64,000 nt of DNA from Acanthacorydalis orientalis (GCA_034766995.1 CM068321.1:17423526-17487525); one strand, 5' to 3'; positions 49,560 to 60,941 are shown, numbered from the stretch's first letter. Numbers and translations: made by a program. The notes: a model not told the origin generated them from the sequence alone.

Positions 49560-49910
49560 CACAAATTCCGTACTAAATGCGGTCAATTCACAAACTATCC
49601 ACAAAACACTAGAGAGAGTCCATCAGAAATCCGTGACCACCGAAATAGACAATAGACGTGTACGATTCCTCGATAGAGCAATGGCACTGACCTCTAAAAC
49701 ACACCGTATCAAAGTTGACCGCATAGCGGTCTAGTGTGTTTCGGTTCGAGGGTCGATCCAGTGTCCGCACGCTATTCGATGTTTGCCGCTGTCAAAGCGC
49801 CGCGTTCCAGGAATACCGGAAGCTTGTTGTATCACGATGGCTCGAACGACGACCACGTTTAGGAACGTAGACAACTACAGTCTTCACGCGGCATACTTTT
49901 TCTTCCGTAC
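49560..49910. promoter_or_regulatory. CpG-rich patch, possible exon or promoter
   Basis: CpG-dense and free of simple repeats. On the minus strand a frame of about 50 codons, without ATG, reads in part VCRVKTVVVYVPKRGRRSSH. GACCGCATAGCGGTC (about 49718-49732) is a small perfect hairpin. A GGTTCGAGGGTCGATCC stretch resembles a tRNA T-arm, but no matching A box or acceptor stem exists. The function is not recognised. Confidence 0.3.
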
Positions 49911-51029
49911 TGTGTTTAAAAGTTTTACATGTTTTTAATACATTTTATAAGCTGTAAATTCTTTTGTATTTACAAAAGATCTTCAACAGTTGTAAGAAAA
50001 ACTGAAATGTTTCATTTTAAATTGTAATTTGTTTTCTTAATAACATTCTGGAATATTTTTAATATAAAGTACTTATTGCTGGATTTACTAACCTACATTT
50101 TTGATCATTGCACACATATACTAAATACTGAAAGAAGTATTATTCAGATAAAAATAACAAAAATTAATGTTTCAATAAATTTTATTTATTTTAGGTTAGC
50201 TTTAAATAGTATCCAATAATTACAATTTAATTTAACTACGTCATCATAAAAAGCATTTCCTGTTTATAAAAATTAACTCACAATATATTAGGTTGAAACA
50301 CAAATATACTAAATGTTCGATCCTTTTTCGTTTCATAATACAAAGATTATCTTCATCTAATATTTTTTTAAATAATAAGCGAGACATAATTGGAATAATA
50401 AAATATATCTGTCATCCGATTTTCACAATGTTTATTTTTATATTCTCTATTTTTGATATTTTCTGTGATTATATAGTACTAAAACGAACATATCACACTG
50501 CAAGTATTCCCTAGATTGGTACTACACGCGAAGAATACAAGATTTTCGTACTTTCAACAAATTCTATCAAGTTGTATATTGTTTTTGATTTTATACACTT
50601 TGATTCTTTTTTGGTAGTTTTGTTGTTTCGATTTTTGATTTTCGTTACTGTGCATACACAATATTTAAATGTGTACAGAACAATGTAAGTTGTGTAGTTA
50701 TAAAATGTAAACACTACATAAAATTACTATAGACTTTTATCTGTGTAGTTCATGACTATGTATCAGAGAGAAGAATCAAAGTACAAAAATACACAAGTGT
50801 ATAAAATGAAATACCAACTACTATGTTATAATACTTGCTAATAGACCAAAAAAAATTACACACTTATGTATCTACTTTGTAAATACCTCTACTGCATTTA
50901 TTACAGGAAAAAAATATTAACTTCAATCTTAGGTAATTATAGATAAGTTTTCAAATAAAAATATTATCTTTTTCTCTACGCACATTATAATCATCACTCA
51001 CAAATATACATACATATATACATATATTA

Positions 51030-51255
51030 GAGGGCTTCGCCTCCTCCTTCTCCTGCGATTAATAACCCTCAAGCTCGCCGTGCTCGCCCACTTGTCAATA
51101 ATAAGCATGACATGTAAACGAATGAAATAATAAACATATTTTTTAAAACTCATTTTTGTCTAGATAATCATTCTCGCAGATATATTACAACGTGTTGTTA
51201 TATATATATATATTATGTTTATATAATTCTCGCAGTCAGATTGCAATGTGTTATT
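51030..51255. mobile_element. possible TE fragment (Helitron-like hairpin) with internal duplication
   Basis: GGCTTCGCC (about 51034-51042) is a short stem-loop in a GC-rich block, followed by CTCGCCGTGCTCGCCC. Such CG-rich hairpins sit near Helitron ends. Further right a block starting ATTCTCGCAG occurs at 51170-51200 and, diverged, at 51226-51253. Definite ends were not found. Confidence 0.25.
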
Positions 51256-51339
51256 TTGAATTATGTCGTTATATATGGGATAAACATATTTGATACCATA
51301 GAAACGTTGACCAGATCGATTTTTTTATGGATAATTTTG

Positions 51340-51344
<5 letters not shown>

Positions 51345-51389
<45 letters not shown>
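51345..51389. repeat. (TA)n microsatellite
   Basis: About 22 TA units, left of the 51.4-52.0 kb patch. Confidence 0.95.
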
Positions 51390-51392
<3 letters not shown>

Positions 51393-51455
51393 GTTTGCCA
51401 TTAGGTGTGTTATTTAATAATGCAGGAATGTTTTATATTCTTAAGCAAGTAAAGT

Positions 51456-51764
51456 TTGCAAAGAAAATTAAGAAATAAGTATAAATCGTTTAGATTGTAT
51501 CTTCGTTTGTTCCCAGTTAAAAAATTAGGTGGCACTTATCTCATTTACGAAATTTCATATAAAGTTCGTATAATTTCCTTATCAGTGCATGCACCTACCG
51601 CTACAATAAAAACAGAAGAAAAAGAAGTAAACGTCAACGTTCAACATAACCGCGACATATTCCCAGCGCGCCAGTACGACAAGCATCATACGAAAACATC
51701 CAGTCTGGAATGTGTTTTATTTTATTCGCGCAATCTTTCATTTCCATATAGATATTTTCGTTGA
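51456..51764 (+). CDS. longest open frame, unrecognised, possibly TE-derived
   Basis: 102 codons, the longest non-repetitive frame. The peptide is basic at its N-terminus. Near residue 40 it reads RIISLSVHAPTATIKTEEKE, which resembles the (I/V)xVHAPT...EEK segment of endonucleases of non-LTR retrotransposons, but the catalytic residues around it are not visible. The minus strand offers a strong acceptor (CTTCTGTTTTTATTGTAG) across the same place, so the strand is uncertain. It ends at the CpG patch that begins near 51765. Confidence 0.2.
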   Translation: MQRKLRNKYKSFRLYLRLFPVKKLGGTYLIYEISYKVRIISLSVHAPTATIKTEEKEVNVNVQHNRDIFPARQYDKHHTKTSSLECVLFYSRNLSFPYRYFR

Positions 51765-52010
51765 ACGCGCGACGTGTATCGCGGCGCCCGCGCCGACATT
51801 GGCGTCTGAGAGCGCGCGTTCGCGACGACGATGTAACGAATGCGGTTAAGCGAACCGTTGCGTTATGACGTCCCATTGGGTATTTTTTTAAACATTCATA
51901 ACGTCACGATGAAATCCACTTTCGTACGCCGCTCGAAAAAAATGTATATTCCATCAACGGTCTTCGAGACATGAACGTACTCCTGTCTCACTCACACGGT
52001 CTAGATATAG
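51765..52010. promoter_or_regulatory. CpG island-like promoter candidate
   Basis: The most CpG-dense segment in the window (51768-51860). It is followed by TGACGTC (51866-51872, CRE-like) and ATTGG (51875-51879, inverted CCAAT box) three bases apart, an arrangement common in promoters. TTGGCGTCTG lies at 51799-51808. No TATA box is seen. Transcription could leave in either direction, and no clear first-exon donor was found downstream. Confidence 0.4.
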
Positions 52011-52728
52011 TACGGTGATCAAGGACGATATGTGCTTTTCAAGTGTTAAGGGGTGACTTATTTATAACTTCTGCGATGTATATGAAAAGTCTGTACAAGT
52101 TTTTGGCCGAAATGAATTCACTTGTGTTAATAAATTATTTGATTTTTGATTAACTTCTTGACAGGAAAAATGTTATGGTCACAAGTTCGTGAAGAGGTCA
52201 ACATGTCGAAAAGTCATGGACAAATCGTAGCTAGAATTTTTTTTGATAAAGATTATTTAACTTTCATAATATTTTAATTATAATATTTCCAACAGTATTT
52301 TTTTAATATTCTAAATTTTCTAACTAATGATTTTTTAATAAAGTTGGATAGAAATTTGGATAAAATAAAATATAATATTTTCTTTTTTAATATTTATATA
52401 CTTTAATAATATAGAGATTACAAAAAATCTGCAACAATCAAACCATTTAAGTGAAATTTTGAGAATTAATATTAGCAATTTCTTACTTTCTCCAGATTTT
52501 TTCCACAAAGAGTTTTCTTATTTATATTGCTATTTTATTATATTTTATTTATATTGCTTGAATTATACTTTGATATTTATTGAATGTATAAAATGTATAG
52601 AATACAAAATATCTTATACATGTTAATTTTCTAAATAAAAAGACTGAATTTATGGAGTAAATTTGTTCTCATGAGCAACAAAAATATCCAATTGATGAAA
52701 AATTCGTAAGTGAAATTAAATACATGAT

Positions 52729-52812
52729 ATATACATACATACACATACATATATATATACATACATACATTTATATATATATATATATATAATATATATA
52801 TGTATACACACA
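52729..52812. repeat. imperfect TA/CATA microsatellite
   Basis: TACATACATACACATACATA, then TA blocks with C breaks. Confidence 0.9.
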
Positions 52813-53113
52813 TTAAAATATATTTTTAAGGGATTGATATATCTTCACTCTGATCTGGTCAATTGTAGTTTTAAATACTTTTTTACGAGATAAGTCTGTT
52901 CATCCAACGCCCAAAACTAAAAAAGCAAAATGCGTTTTTGCGTCTTATATACATCATTTTTTCTACAACAATCTTATTTTACATGAACCTTTCTAGTAAA
53001 AATTTACAATTCTCTAAATAATAATCAGTCTTGTCAAAGTTTAAAGTCCAATCTGAGTTGTTTTGATCACTGTAGCACTAAATCTCTCATTATTTGGATA
53101 ATCTAGCTGAATG

Positions 53114-53117
<4 letters not shown>

Positions 53118-53162
<45 letters not shown>
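53118..53162. repeat. (TA)n microsatellite
   Basis: 22 TA units. Confidence 0.95.
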
Positions 53163-54490
53163 CACATGTATATGGAATCAAAAAATGCAATGAATTTGTA
53201 TATAAAAAAGAGTAAATTAAAAAAAATATTCTATTTACCTTCAGAAAAGTTATAATTAATCACGAAGTTTCACTTGTACTTGAAACACATGTTTTAATCT
53301 CTTTTAGATATAATATTGCAGTCCTCTCTAACTCTAGATTTAACTAAATTAGGTTTCTTTTCACGATATTTTGTATAATCAAAAATAACTACATACAACT
53401 CTGTATCTGTTGTAACAAATTCAACAGATGTAGCAGATAATAAATGTTTATCAGTTAAAATAAAATAAATAACAATTTATCAGTTTTAATACAATAAATA
53501 ATAATGTACATTCGATATAGGTTATGAACATGTTCAAGAACAAATTCACATGTATATTAATATAGCAATTTCTGTTATATTTCAATCTTGACGTTTTATA
53601 TTACCCTTTGCAATAGTTATACTCTTCGAATATGTAATATCACTATTGAGTTTTGGTTTTCTACTATAGATTTCAATGTATTTCATCTTTTAACATTAGA
53701 TTTACTCTGTATTGCTAATACAAATGATCATAAATACAACATAAATCCTATCCTAACCCATTAGAAACATCTTCCTGAATATAAAACTATCAAAACCAAT
53801 CATAAAATACAACTCAAGGGTAATATTAAGATTGTAATGCAGGTTTTATAAATAACGAGAACACATAAAAACAAGTCTGTTAAGACTTTTGTAAAACTTA
53901 CAAATAACCTTTTTATATTTTAAACGAAAATTTGAATCTTTTTAAAAAGTTCATGAAGGACGGTATCATCAACATTTGTTAATGTTTCTTTATAACTAAT
54001 CATTTTTCCAATTTAATGTCAATATTACTTATTTTCCGGTAAATTAATGAAATAAGCACTTATTAATAAGTCTATTATGACTGTACGAATAAAACGTCTA
54101 TTCGATTAAACTAAAAAACTCTTCTTTATATTAATAAAATCAAAATTTTGTTACTTATCGAAATAAATATTTTTTTTATGTTTAACAATAATTGACTAGA
54201 GATAATTTATATAAAAATATTTTTCAAGAATTTTATATAAAATTATTACAGGTACAGAAAATCGGAATGTTTTATTAAGAAACTATTATATTTACATTAA
54301 CTTCGCATTAAAAAAAGAATTTAAATTACCGTTAAGAGAATAAAAACTATTCAGTTTCAAGTAATCTATATTCTCTGATAATATAAACCTCTTCACTTAA
54401 TCCCTCTTCAGTTTTATACTATATTTGTTACTTCGTTTGTATTGAAATATAAAATGCCGGTCACTAGAGCTTTTTAGATACTAGTTTTTC

Positions 54491-54503
54491 CTCTCTTTCT
54501 CTC

Positions 54504-54560
<57 letters not shown>

Positions 54561-54588
54561 GTATGTGTAAATATATATATATATATGC
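54491..54588. repeat. compound (CT)n-(TA)n microsatellite
   Basis: About 50 bp of CT with two CTTT breaks passes directly into TA/TG. Confidence 0.95.
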
Positions 54589-54601
54589 AATGTAGTTAGT
54601 T

Positions 54602-54806
54602 TTATTTATATTGAAATCTATCTCCATATTCACCGCCCTCCACATTCGTTGTCCCTGTTTTTGTGACTGCTGCGATGTTAGAGCTTATCAGCGTTGTTTG
54701 ATATTTGCATAACCAGTGCACCAAGCGGTTGGGTTTATGTTCCCGCAGGAGAACAGAGTCGCGAGTTCTTCCGCACGAAATCGAAGTCTCTCCTAACATC
54801 ACGATT
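54602..54806 (-). CDS. candidate exon, unrecognised protein
   Basis: On the minus strand CTTATTTTGTATATACAG is a good acceptor, giving an exon start at 54806. The frame then reads IVMLGETSISCGRTRDSVLL, REHKPNRLVHWLCKYQTTLI and SSNIAAVTKTGTTNVEGGEY to a TAA at 54602, nearly 70 codons with balanced amino-acid use. An internal GTGAATATG in GGGCGGTGAAT could be a donor. The patch is GC-richer than its flanks and bounded by microsatellites on both sides. The + strand is also open but ends in a TA array. The product is not recognised. Confidence 0.3.
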
Positions 54807-54854
54807 CTGTATATACAAAATAAGAGCCATAATGCCAGATTGGTAAATATACAT

Positions 54855-54856
<2 letters not shown>

Positions 54857-54895
<39 letters not shown>
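54857..54895. repeat. (TA)n microsatellite
   Basis: About 18 TA units, 5' of the candidate exon on the minus strand. Confidence 0.95.
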
Positions 54896-54897
<2 letters not shown>

Positions 54898-55106
54898 ATT
54901 AAGCATTCGAAATATTAGGTAAAGATGTTAATGTTATGAAGTTTAAAAGATTTACATTTTGCATTATTTTCGTAATGTTTTCATGAATATTTATGATTGA
55001 CGATGAGATTTTATTTGTGTTATTTTGATGTCTCGTCTTATGTGGTTATATTTAATGCTTTGAAATAATTGTTTATATTAATTTTAATTTCATGTTTACA
55101 CAAAAA

Positions 55107-55109
<3 letters not shown>

Positions 55110-55187
<78 letters not shown>
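55110..55187. repeat. (TA)n microsatellite, two blocks
   Basis: Two TA blocks (about 40 and 34 bp) with a single C between them. Confidence 0.95.
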
Positions 55188-55188
<1 letters not shown>

Positions 55189-56050
55189 TGTAACGAAATT
55201 AACAAAGATATAATTTTTATTAATTATAATATTTTGATTCACTTCATATAATTTTATAAAAATTTCAAATAATCATTTTTAATCTTCTATACTTTAGAAA
55301 ATAATATATATTTCTATCACCATCTGTAGATTAAATTTTTAATTTTTGTGTAAATACGATGCTACATAATTCAAATCATTTAAAGTAATTAATGAACAAT
55401 ATTTGCTGATATCACAATTAATGGAAACATTTTTTTTATTATATAATTTCGTGTACATCTGTTATTCAATTCTACAAGTATTTCAGTTCCTTCTTAATTT
55501 CAGTGTTAATTTCTTTTGATTTATTTATAATTATACTTTATCATAAATATTCTTCAGATAGATTTTTTGAAATAAAAATTAAAAAAATGCTCGAATTTGA
55601 ATATTAAAACTATTCATGTAAACGAAACTTTAAGAGTATCTTAATAAATACAATGTAAATGTACATTTTATTATTACTTTACGTTTGAAAAAAATATAAA
55701 TTGTACTCAACGCCAAGTTAATAATAACTTGTAGCAGATTAAATATTCAATGTTCAATTAAAGCTTATATACTTAGATGATATTACATTAAGAACATGTA
55801 ACATTTAATGACTCGATTATTGATGAAAATATAAAGTATTTTACAATAATTTTAATTTTTTGAATAGTTTTATATTCTACACACATATATAGGGTGATTC
55901 AACTTAAACTTCCAGGCGAAAATAACAAAAAAATCAAAAATTATTAAAAAAACATCTTATTCCCTATTTCGTATTTTAGTTTTATTGTATTTTAGTATTG
56001 AATTGAACTAAAACACTGATAAAAAAATAACATAATTTTTCTTAACCTCT

Positions 56051-56096
56051 GCTCCCCTTTTTAATACTTCCATGTGGAAGTATTAAAAGGGGGAGC
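56051..56096. repeat. 21-bp hairpin
   Basis: Left arm 56051-56071 starts GCTCCCC and ends AATACTTCC; right arm 56076-56096 starts GGAAGTATT and ends GGGGGAGC. They pair over 21 bp with one mismatch around a 4-base ATGT loop. Confidence 0.95.
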
Positions 56097-56959
56097 ATTA
56101 AAGTGTTCTGTATAATTTTACTCCCATTCTATTGAATATACTTAGTCACGACAATCTTTATCAGTTTTATTAACTAGTCTTATACCATATGGTTAATTTT
56201 ATCAATATTTTCTGACGTTATTTTGATTACAAGTTATCAATTAAAAGAATCATCTTTCACTCTCTCTCAATCTCGTTTTGATCCAGCTGGTCTCTTTTTT
56301 ATGACTCATCTCAAAAGAGATCAAAAATTTTCTTATCAAGATATTTAATAAAGACACGATATTCATTTTCTTCAATTTCTCTTAAAAATGAATAATACAC
56401 TTTTTTTAGTTTTACAAATGACATACATTTTTCATTTCACAAACCACAAAAAAATCTGGTCAAAAAGGCTTAGTAAATCATTATTGATCATTTTTAACGT
56501 TGCTTAAGTGCATTAAAATTGTAATATAATTAACTCAAGAACGCCAAATAATATAATGAATTTATTAAATATTTTACCAGAATCTTTTTATGGTTTCTGG
56601 AGTGAAAATTAATTCTTCTGTGAAAGTAAATTTAGCCATAGTATTAGAATTGTACTGCAACACTTCCTTTAATCAAACACAAACTAATTAACGATAAAAT
56701 CTGAAATTTCACAGAGATTAATTGTCACAACAACAAAAAAATCAAAGATTTAAACGTAATTAGATAGAAAACTTGGATTAATGAAAACCTCTTATTAATC
56801 ATATTTTTTATTCTTAATCATTTCTAAAAAATAATGTATTATATACTAATTCTTTAATTTGTTAATCGATTTTGTCTATATTAAAGGATTCAAATCTTAT
56901 TTATGGGAAAAAATTAATAAATATGTATATATATAATGTTCATACATTTTTTCGTTAAA

Positions 56960-57240
56960 ATCTAAATGAAAAATATGGTCGCGTATAATCGCTCCGATTT
57001 AACATTAAATCCAGTCTTTTTGCGTGTGACGTTTACACCTCACACCATTACCTATTTTTATGTAAATGTAAACATTATGAAAAACTGTAATTGAATACGA
57101 CATCACGGGCCAGACTAACAAGCTGGCTGGGAAAAAAATTGTGTCGTTCGCATATTTCGTTCCCATTGACGTAACGTTCATAGTAAAAGGAGGCGCGCTT
57201 TTGTGTCTTTTTTTATAATTTGTCGTGTCGCTTCTCACTC
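56960..57240. promoter_or_regulatory. moderate CpG patch
   Basis: GC-richer than its flanks and bounded by a long TA array on the right. A minus frame of 77 codons crosses it (reading in part RHKSAPPFTMNVTSMGTKYA) without splice support. CATTGACGTAACG near 57166 is CRE-like. Coding and regulatory readings remain open. Confidence 0.2.
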
Positions 57241-57242
<2 letters not shown>

Positions 57243-57310
<68 letters not shown>

Positions 57311-57318
57311 ATATATAC
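57243..57318. repeat. long (TA)n microsatellite
   Basis: About 32 pure TA units, then a GTG break. Confidence 0.95.
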
Positions 57319-57466
57319 ACTTTCATACACAATGTTTTTGTTGATTAACTTTTAATAGATATTATCGACAGGTCTGTCAATTTTCGCTGAGATATAAATT
57401 CGAAACGTCTAGTATATTTCGAATTTCATCAAATGATTTTTGTGTAATGATTTTTCTTATTTACAA

Positions 57467-57503
<37 letters not shown>

Positions 57504-57897
57504 TTGTAAATGTATTTAAATTATGTCTTTTTATTCTTGAAACATTTTTAAATTTATTTTAATTTGTGTCAATGCTCAGACAGCTTATAAATTATTTATT
57601 AAATTTGTAGAAATCCAAACAGTATAAAATTGAATGTTTTCAAAAATATTATTTACAATATTATTAAGATTCGGCTTTTTATTTTTTTAATAATATGAAC
57701 AGATGTTTTTGAAAAACATTTTCATTTTTTATAAACATTGAATTGAATTTTTTATATACATACTCGTATTTACATCGCTGACAAATTTGTTTTATATTTT
57801 CAATCTGGATTTATAAAACGGTTTATTTCTGAACGTCGTAAAAATTGAATAAGATTCACTGTTCACAAAACTTTTCGACGATAACTAAAGAAAAGTT

Positions 57898-57900
<3 letters not shown>

Positions 57901-57964
<64 letters not shown>

Positions 57965-57966
57965 GT
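57901..57966. repeat. (TA)n microsatellite, two blocks
   Basis: TA with an ACATAT break, then a TG-rich tail, just left of the 58 kb CpG patch. Confidence 0.95.
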
Positions 57967-58059
57967 TTGTGTGTGTTTGTATATTTGTATGTAAACACCT
58001 TTTTGTATACATAAATAAATATGTGTATAAAATTAATTTCTGTTTGTATCTGTATAAAA

Positions 58060-58570
58060 ATACCGTATACCTGTGATTATTCCGTTTCGTTTGGCGGTGT
58101 TTTGAAGTTTGTGTATGCGGGCGTAGAGAAGAATCACGCGACGTAACGACGATGCCGTTCTTTGCGGAAAGCAGTGCGCCGTGACGCCAGCATGTCGCAG
58201 TCGCAGGCCACCCTTTCCACGTTCTTTTAGCCGATTCACCCTGCTACCGACCACGCATCCTCATACCGCGTCGAATAGAATGCGTTCGACGACGCCGCCG
58301 TTGGCGTTGCCCTCCCTGAAAACGACACAAACGGTCAGACAACAGCGTACGTCCGGTTGGCTCGTCGACGTACGCAGCGTTATTTCGGTCTCTGGATCGG
58401 AGGATCGTATGCGTACGTGCGTGTGTGGACGCGTCGATCGTTGATTGATTGGTTTTTTGTTTCTCGTTTCTGGTAATTGTCGTGTTCGAGAGATAATACA
58501 TTGGCGCTATACCGTGTAATGATGTAGATGTGTGCAGATTTCGGAATCAATGTGTACGAGATAAATTTGT
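58060..58570. promoter_or_regulatory. large CpG-rich patch, possible promoter plus coding exon
   Basis: About 500 bp rich in CpG with several frames open. On the + strand a frame from about 58181 to a TGA at 58442 includes RFTLLPTTHPHTASNRMRST and VRQQRTSGWLVDVRSVISVS. A donor-like GTACGTGCG inside would end an exon near 58411, and CACGTTCTTTTAG (ending 58231) could be an acceptor. Minus frames are as long. TTGGCGTTGC at 58301 resembles the shared TTGGCGTCTG word. The product and strand are undetermined. Confidence 0.35.
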
Positions 58571-58830
58571 CGAGTACCGTATCGATCCATTTTTTTTTTG
58601 TTGTTGTTTGTATCCCAAATTTATGTAGATATATATTTTTTTAATTTAACTGGTAATTCTTGAATTATATGAATCTTTTTATGTCAAATTATTCAACCTT
58701 AGGCTGTTTTAATATACTTTTATATTCAAATCTTTCACTAGTGTAACATTTTATTTTAGAAATAAGAATAAAAATCAACTAGAAAATATTTACATCTGAA
58801 TGAAAACTTTATGTATTCATTATTTGTATA

Positions 58831-59030
58831 CGAGGGTTGTTTGATCAGTATGGTAAAAAAGCAAGTTAAACACCGTTTTTTTAGAAAAAATCAATTTTAT
58901 TTCTTAACATAGTCTCCATTGAGAGATATACACTTAGTCCAGCGATTATGCAAAATATGCATTGACAGCGGCGATGACATAATCATTCAATAAGAATTTA
59001 TTCCCACCGAGTCAAATTTCTAAGTTTTTC
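58831..59030 (-). mobile_element. mariner transposon remnant with transposase C-terminus
   Basis: A terminal repeat CGAGGGTTGTTTGATCAGTA starts at 58831 after TA. On the minus strand, from about 59025, the reading is LGGNKFLLNDYVIAAVNAYF. After a gap and frame change comes RWTKCISLNGDYVKK and a stop, with a tail closely matching 27861-28062. These are the C-terminal blocks of mariner transposases (RWxKCIxLxGDYVEK). A stop before the first block, the internal deletion and the missing opposite end show that the copy is dead. Confidence 0.85.
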
Positions 59031-60060
59031 AGCATATTCAGCATTTTTATGCATGCATTATATGCAAAATTATTTGGAAGATTTTTATTATATAAAAATC
59101 TTCAAATTATGATTATTTTAAAAAAATAAATATGCTTTATTAATTTTTAATATCTTATTGTTTTTATGAACTTTATATTGCAAATTTGATCAAAAGACTG
59201 ATAAATGTATAACAAACTAAAAAAATCTCTTTATTTCAATTTTTTCCAAATCGATTTTATGTCAGCTAGCAAAACCAAGAAGAGCAAGTTGTTCTCATGA
59301 GACTTACTAGAGGTCGTACGAGATTTACTTATGATTTGATCTTGAAAAATGAATTTATATCGATGTGCTATAACTGTTATATAATTCTGTAACAATTTTT
59401 CATATTAAGAAGTATTTTCATATTAAAATTTAGAAAATATTGTTTTTATAAAAATTAACATGACTTGATTATGGATTTATTTCATTCATATAAATAATTT
59501 TTACTGAATTTTTAAGTTTCTTTTTAATTTTTGGAATTAACCTTAACGTCTTAAAATTAATATCTTTAATTCTCTGACTGCTTAAAAAGCTAAAATCATA
59601 AATCATACAGATAGAAGTATGAAATTTATTACGAATAACTTTATGATCAAAAATTACCTTCTATTATCTTCAATTGAAAGTTTTATAAATATTTTTGTAT
59701 TTAACAAAATAATACAGTTTAAGTTCAATATTAATTACAAGAAAGTGAAATTCTGTAGATAGATTATGATATATCACGCATTATTGCTTTATAACATCAC
59801 AAAAAACATCAGTAACGATGAAATATTATTTCAAATTTTCTGTTCCCTGCAGGTTTTTCAATTATATCAAGATATTTATTTAACATTTATGTTTTTATAA
59901 AAGTTATGGATTAAAGCATTTATTCCCAGCACAGACTGGAAATATTTCAAAATACATCAAATAAAAATATTTTAAATAATGTTCTTGATTTTTACAATAT
60001 ATCCACATACAACCCACCTCTATATATATATATATATATATATACAAACATGTGTGTATG
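59031..60060. other. AT-rich non-coding stretch
   Basis: A perfect 12-bp inverted repeat with a 3-base loop lies at 59077-59103 (GAAGATTTTTAT/ATAAAAATCTTC), close to the mariner remnant. Otherwise nothing. Confidence 0.6.
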
Positions 60061-60093
60061 CGTATAATTCAAGTGGAGTGGCGGAGTTTCTCT

Positions 60094-60291
60094 TTAGTTT
60101 TTCGATTGGAATAGCAGCGCCATGTCTATGAACTTATCTCTTTTAGCTTCGTTTGCATCGACAGCACGCAATAAGTCACCGAAAAAAAGTTTTAAATGGA
60201 ATTCTTGTGAAAGTATCAGTAGATAGGAAAAAAGTTCGCGACGTACGTCTATATTTAGAATTCGATATGGTAGTGAGTGCAAGTTTTTCAT
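60094..60291 (-). CDS. possible small coding frame, unrecognised
   Basis: 65 codons from an ATG at 60291 with a stop immediately upstream in frame. It reads MKNLHSLPYRILNIDVRREL, FSYLLILSQEFHLKLFFGDL and LRAVDANEAKRDKFIDMALL. Amino-acid use is balanced, with hydrophobic stretches but no clear membrane span. The region is GC-richer than its flanks. The length is within chance and no family is recognised. Confidence 0.25.
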   Translation of the reverse strand: MKNLHSLPYRILNIDVRRELFSYLLILSQEFHLKLFFGDLLRAVDANEAKRDKFIDMALLFQSKN

Positions 60292-60803
60292 ATCGATTTG
60301 TTAGGAATAACTAGATGATGTAAAACTTTGTAGCACAGACAAGTGTAATTTTTGAAAACGAGTTTTGCTTGTTATCAATAAAATAAGTCAATGCCAACGA
60401 AGCTTCCGTCCTTATAAGCTGCCTGTTTATATAAAATTTCAAACTAGTAAGATGAATAGTTTGTGCTTCAGTCGTTCTTTGCTTTACTATTCGATATTTT
60501 TGTTTATTTTCAATGTACATCATTAAAATCGTTTCCAGTAAATTTACTACGGATAGAACATAATAGAATATAATTAAAAAAGTAATATAAACAATTGTAT
60601 TCTTCTCTTTCTGTTTTACTTTTAAGGATTCGAATTTTAAAACTCTTCAAATTTATTATTATTTACTCGTTTTAAGTAGAATTTAGATAGAAATTTTAAC
60701 TTTGTATTTTTTTAAGAAAAAAACACTGAAAAAATTACTTTTGATAATTATATTTAATAATAATATTTTGATAATTATATTATTTTAATCTATCCTCTTC
60801 ATT

Positions 60804-60829
60804 TCTCTCTCTCTCTCTATTTATATATC

Positions 60830-60870
<41 letters not shown>
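60804..60870. repeat. compound (CT)n-(TA)n microsatellite
   Basis: CT run (60804-60818), TTTATATATCTATATGTG, then about 14 TA units. Confidence 0.95.
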
Positions 60871-60941
60871 TTTTTATTAAATTTGAAGATTAAATTACTG
60901 TATTTCTAATTCCGAAATTAAACATATCAGAAATGTTCAAG

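Larger units (their letters stand above)
52011..54601. other. AT-rich non-coding stretch
   Basis: TA/TATG arrays at 52729-52812 and 53118-53162 and a long CT tract at 54491-54540. No gene. Confidence 0.6.
54896..56959. other. AT-rich non-coding stretch
   Basis: Long TA array at 55110-55187, a near-perfect hairpin at 56051-56096, and a TATAGGGTGATTCA word near 55889 of a type seen at some insect transposon ends. No gene. Confidence 0.55.

Noticed and set aside
49716..49762. tRNA-like GGTTCGAGGGTCGATCC after TAGCGGTCTAGTG
   Set aside because: A- and B-box-like pieces are too close together, and no acceptor or anticodon stem can be drawn.
55889..55920. TATAGGGTGATTCA as a transposon terminus
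   Set aside because: No matching inverted end or second copy in the window. Kept only as a remark in the regional entry.
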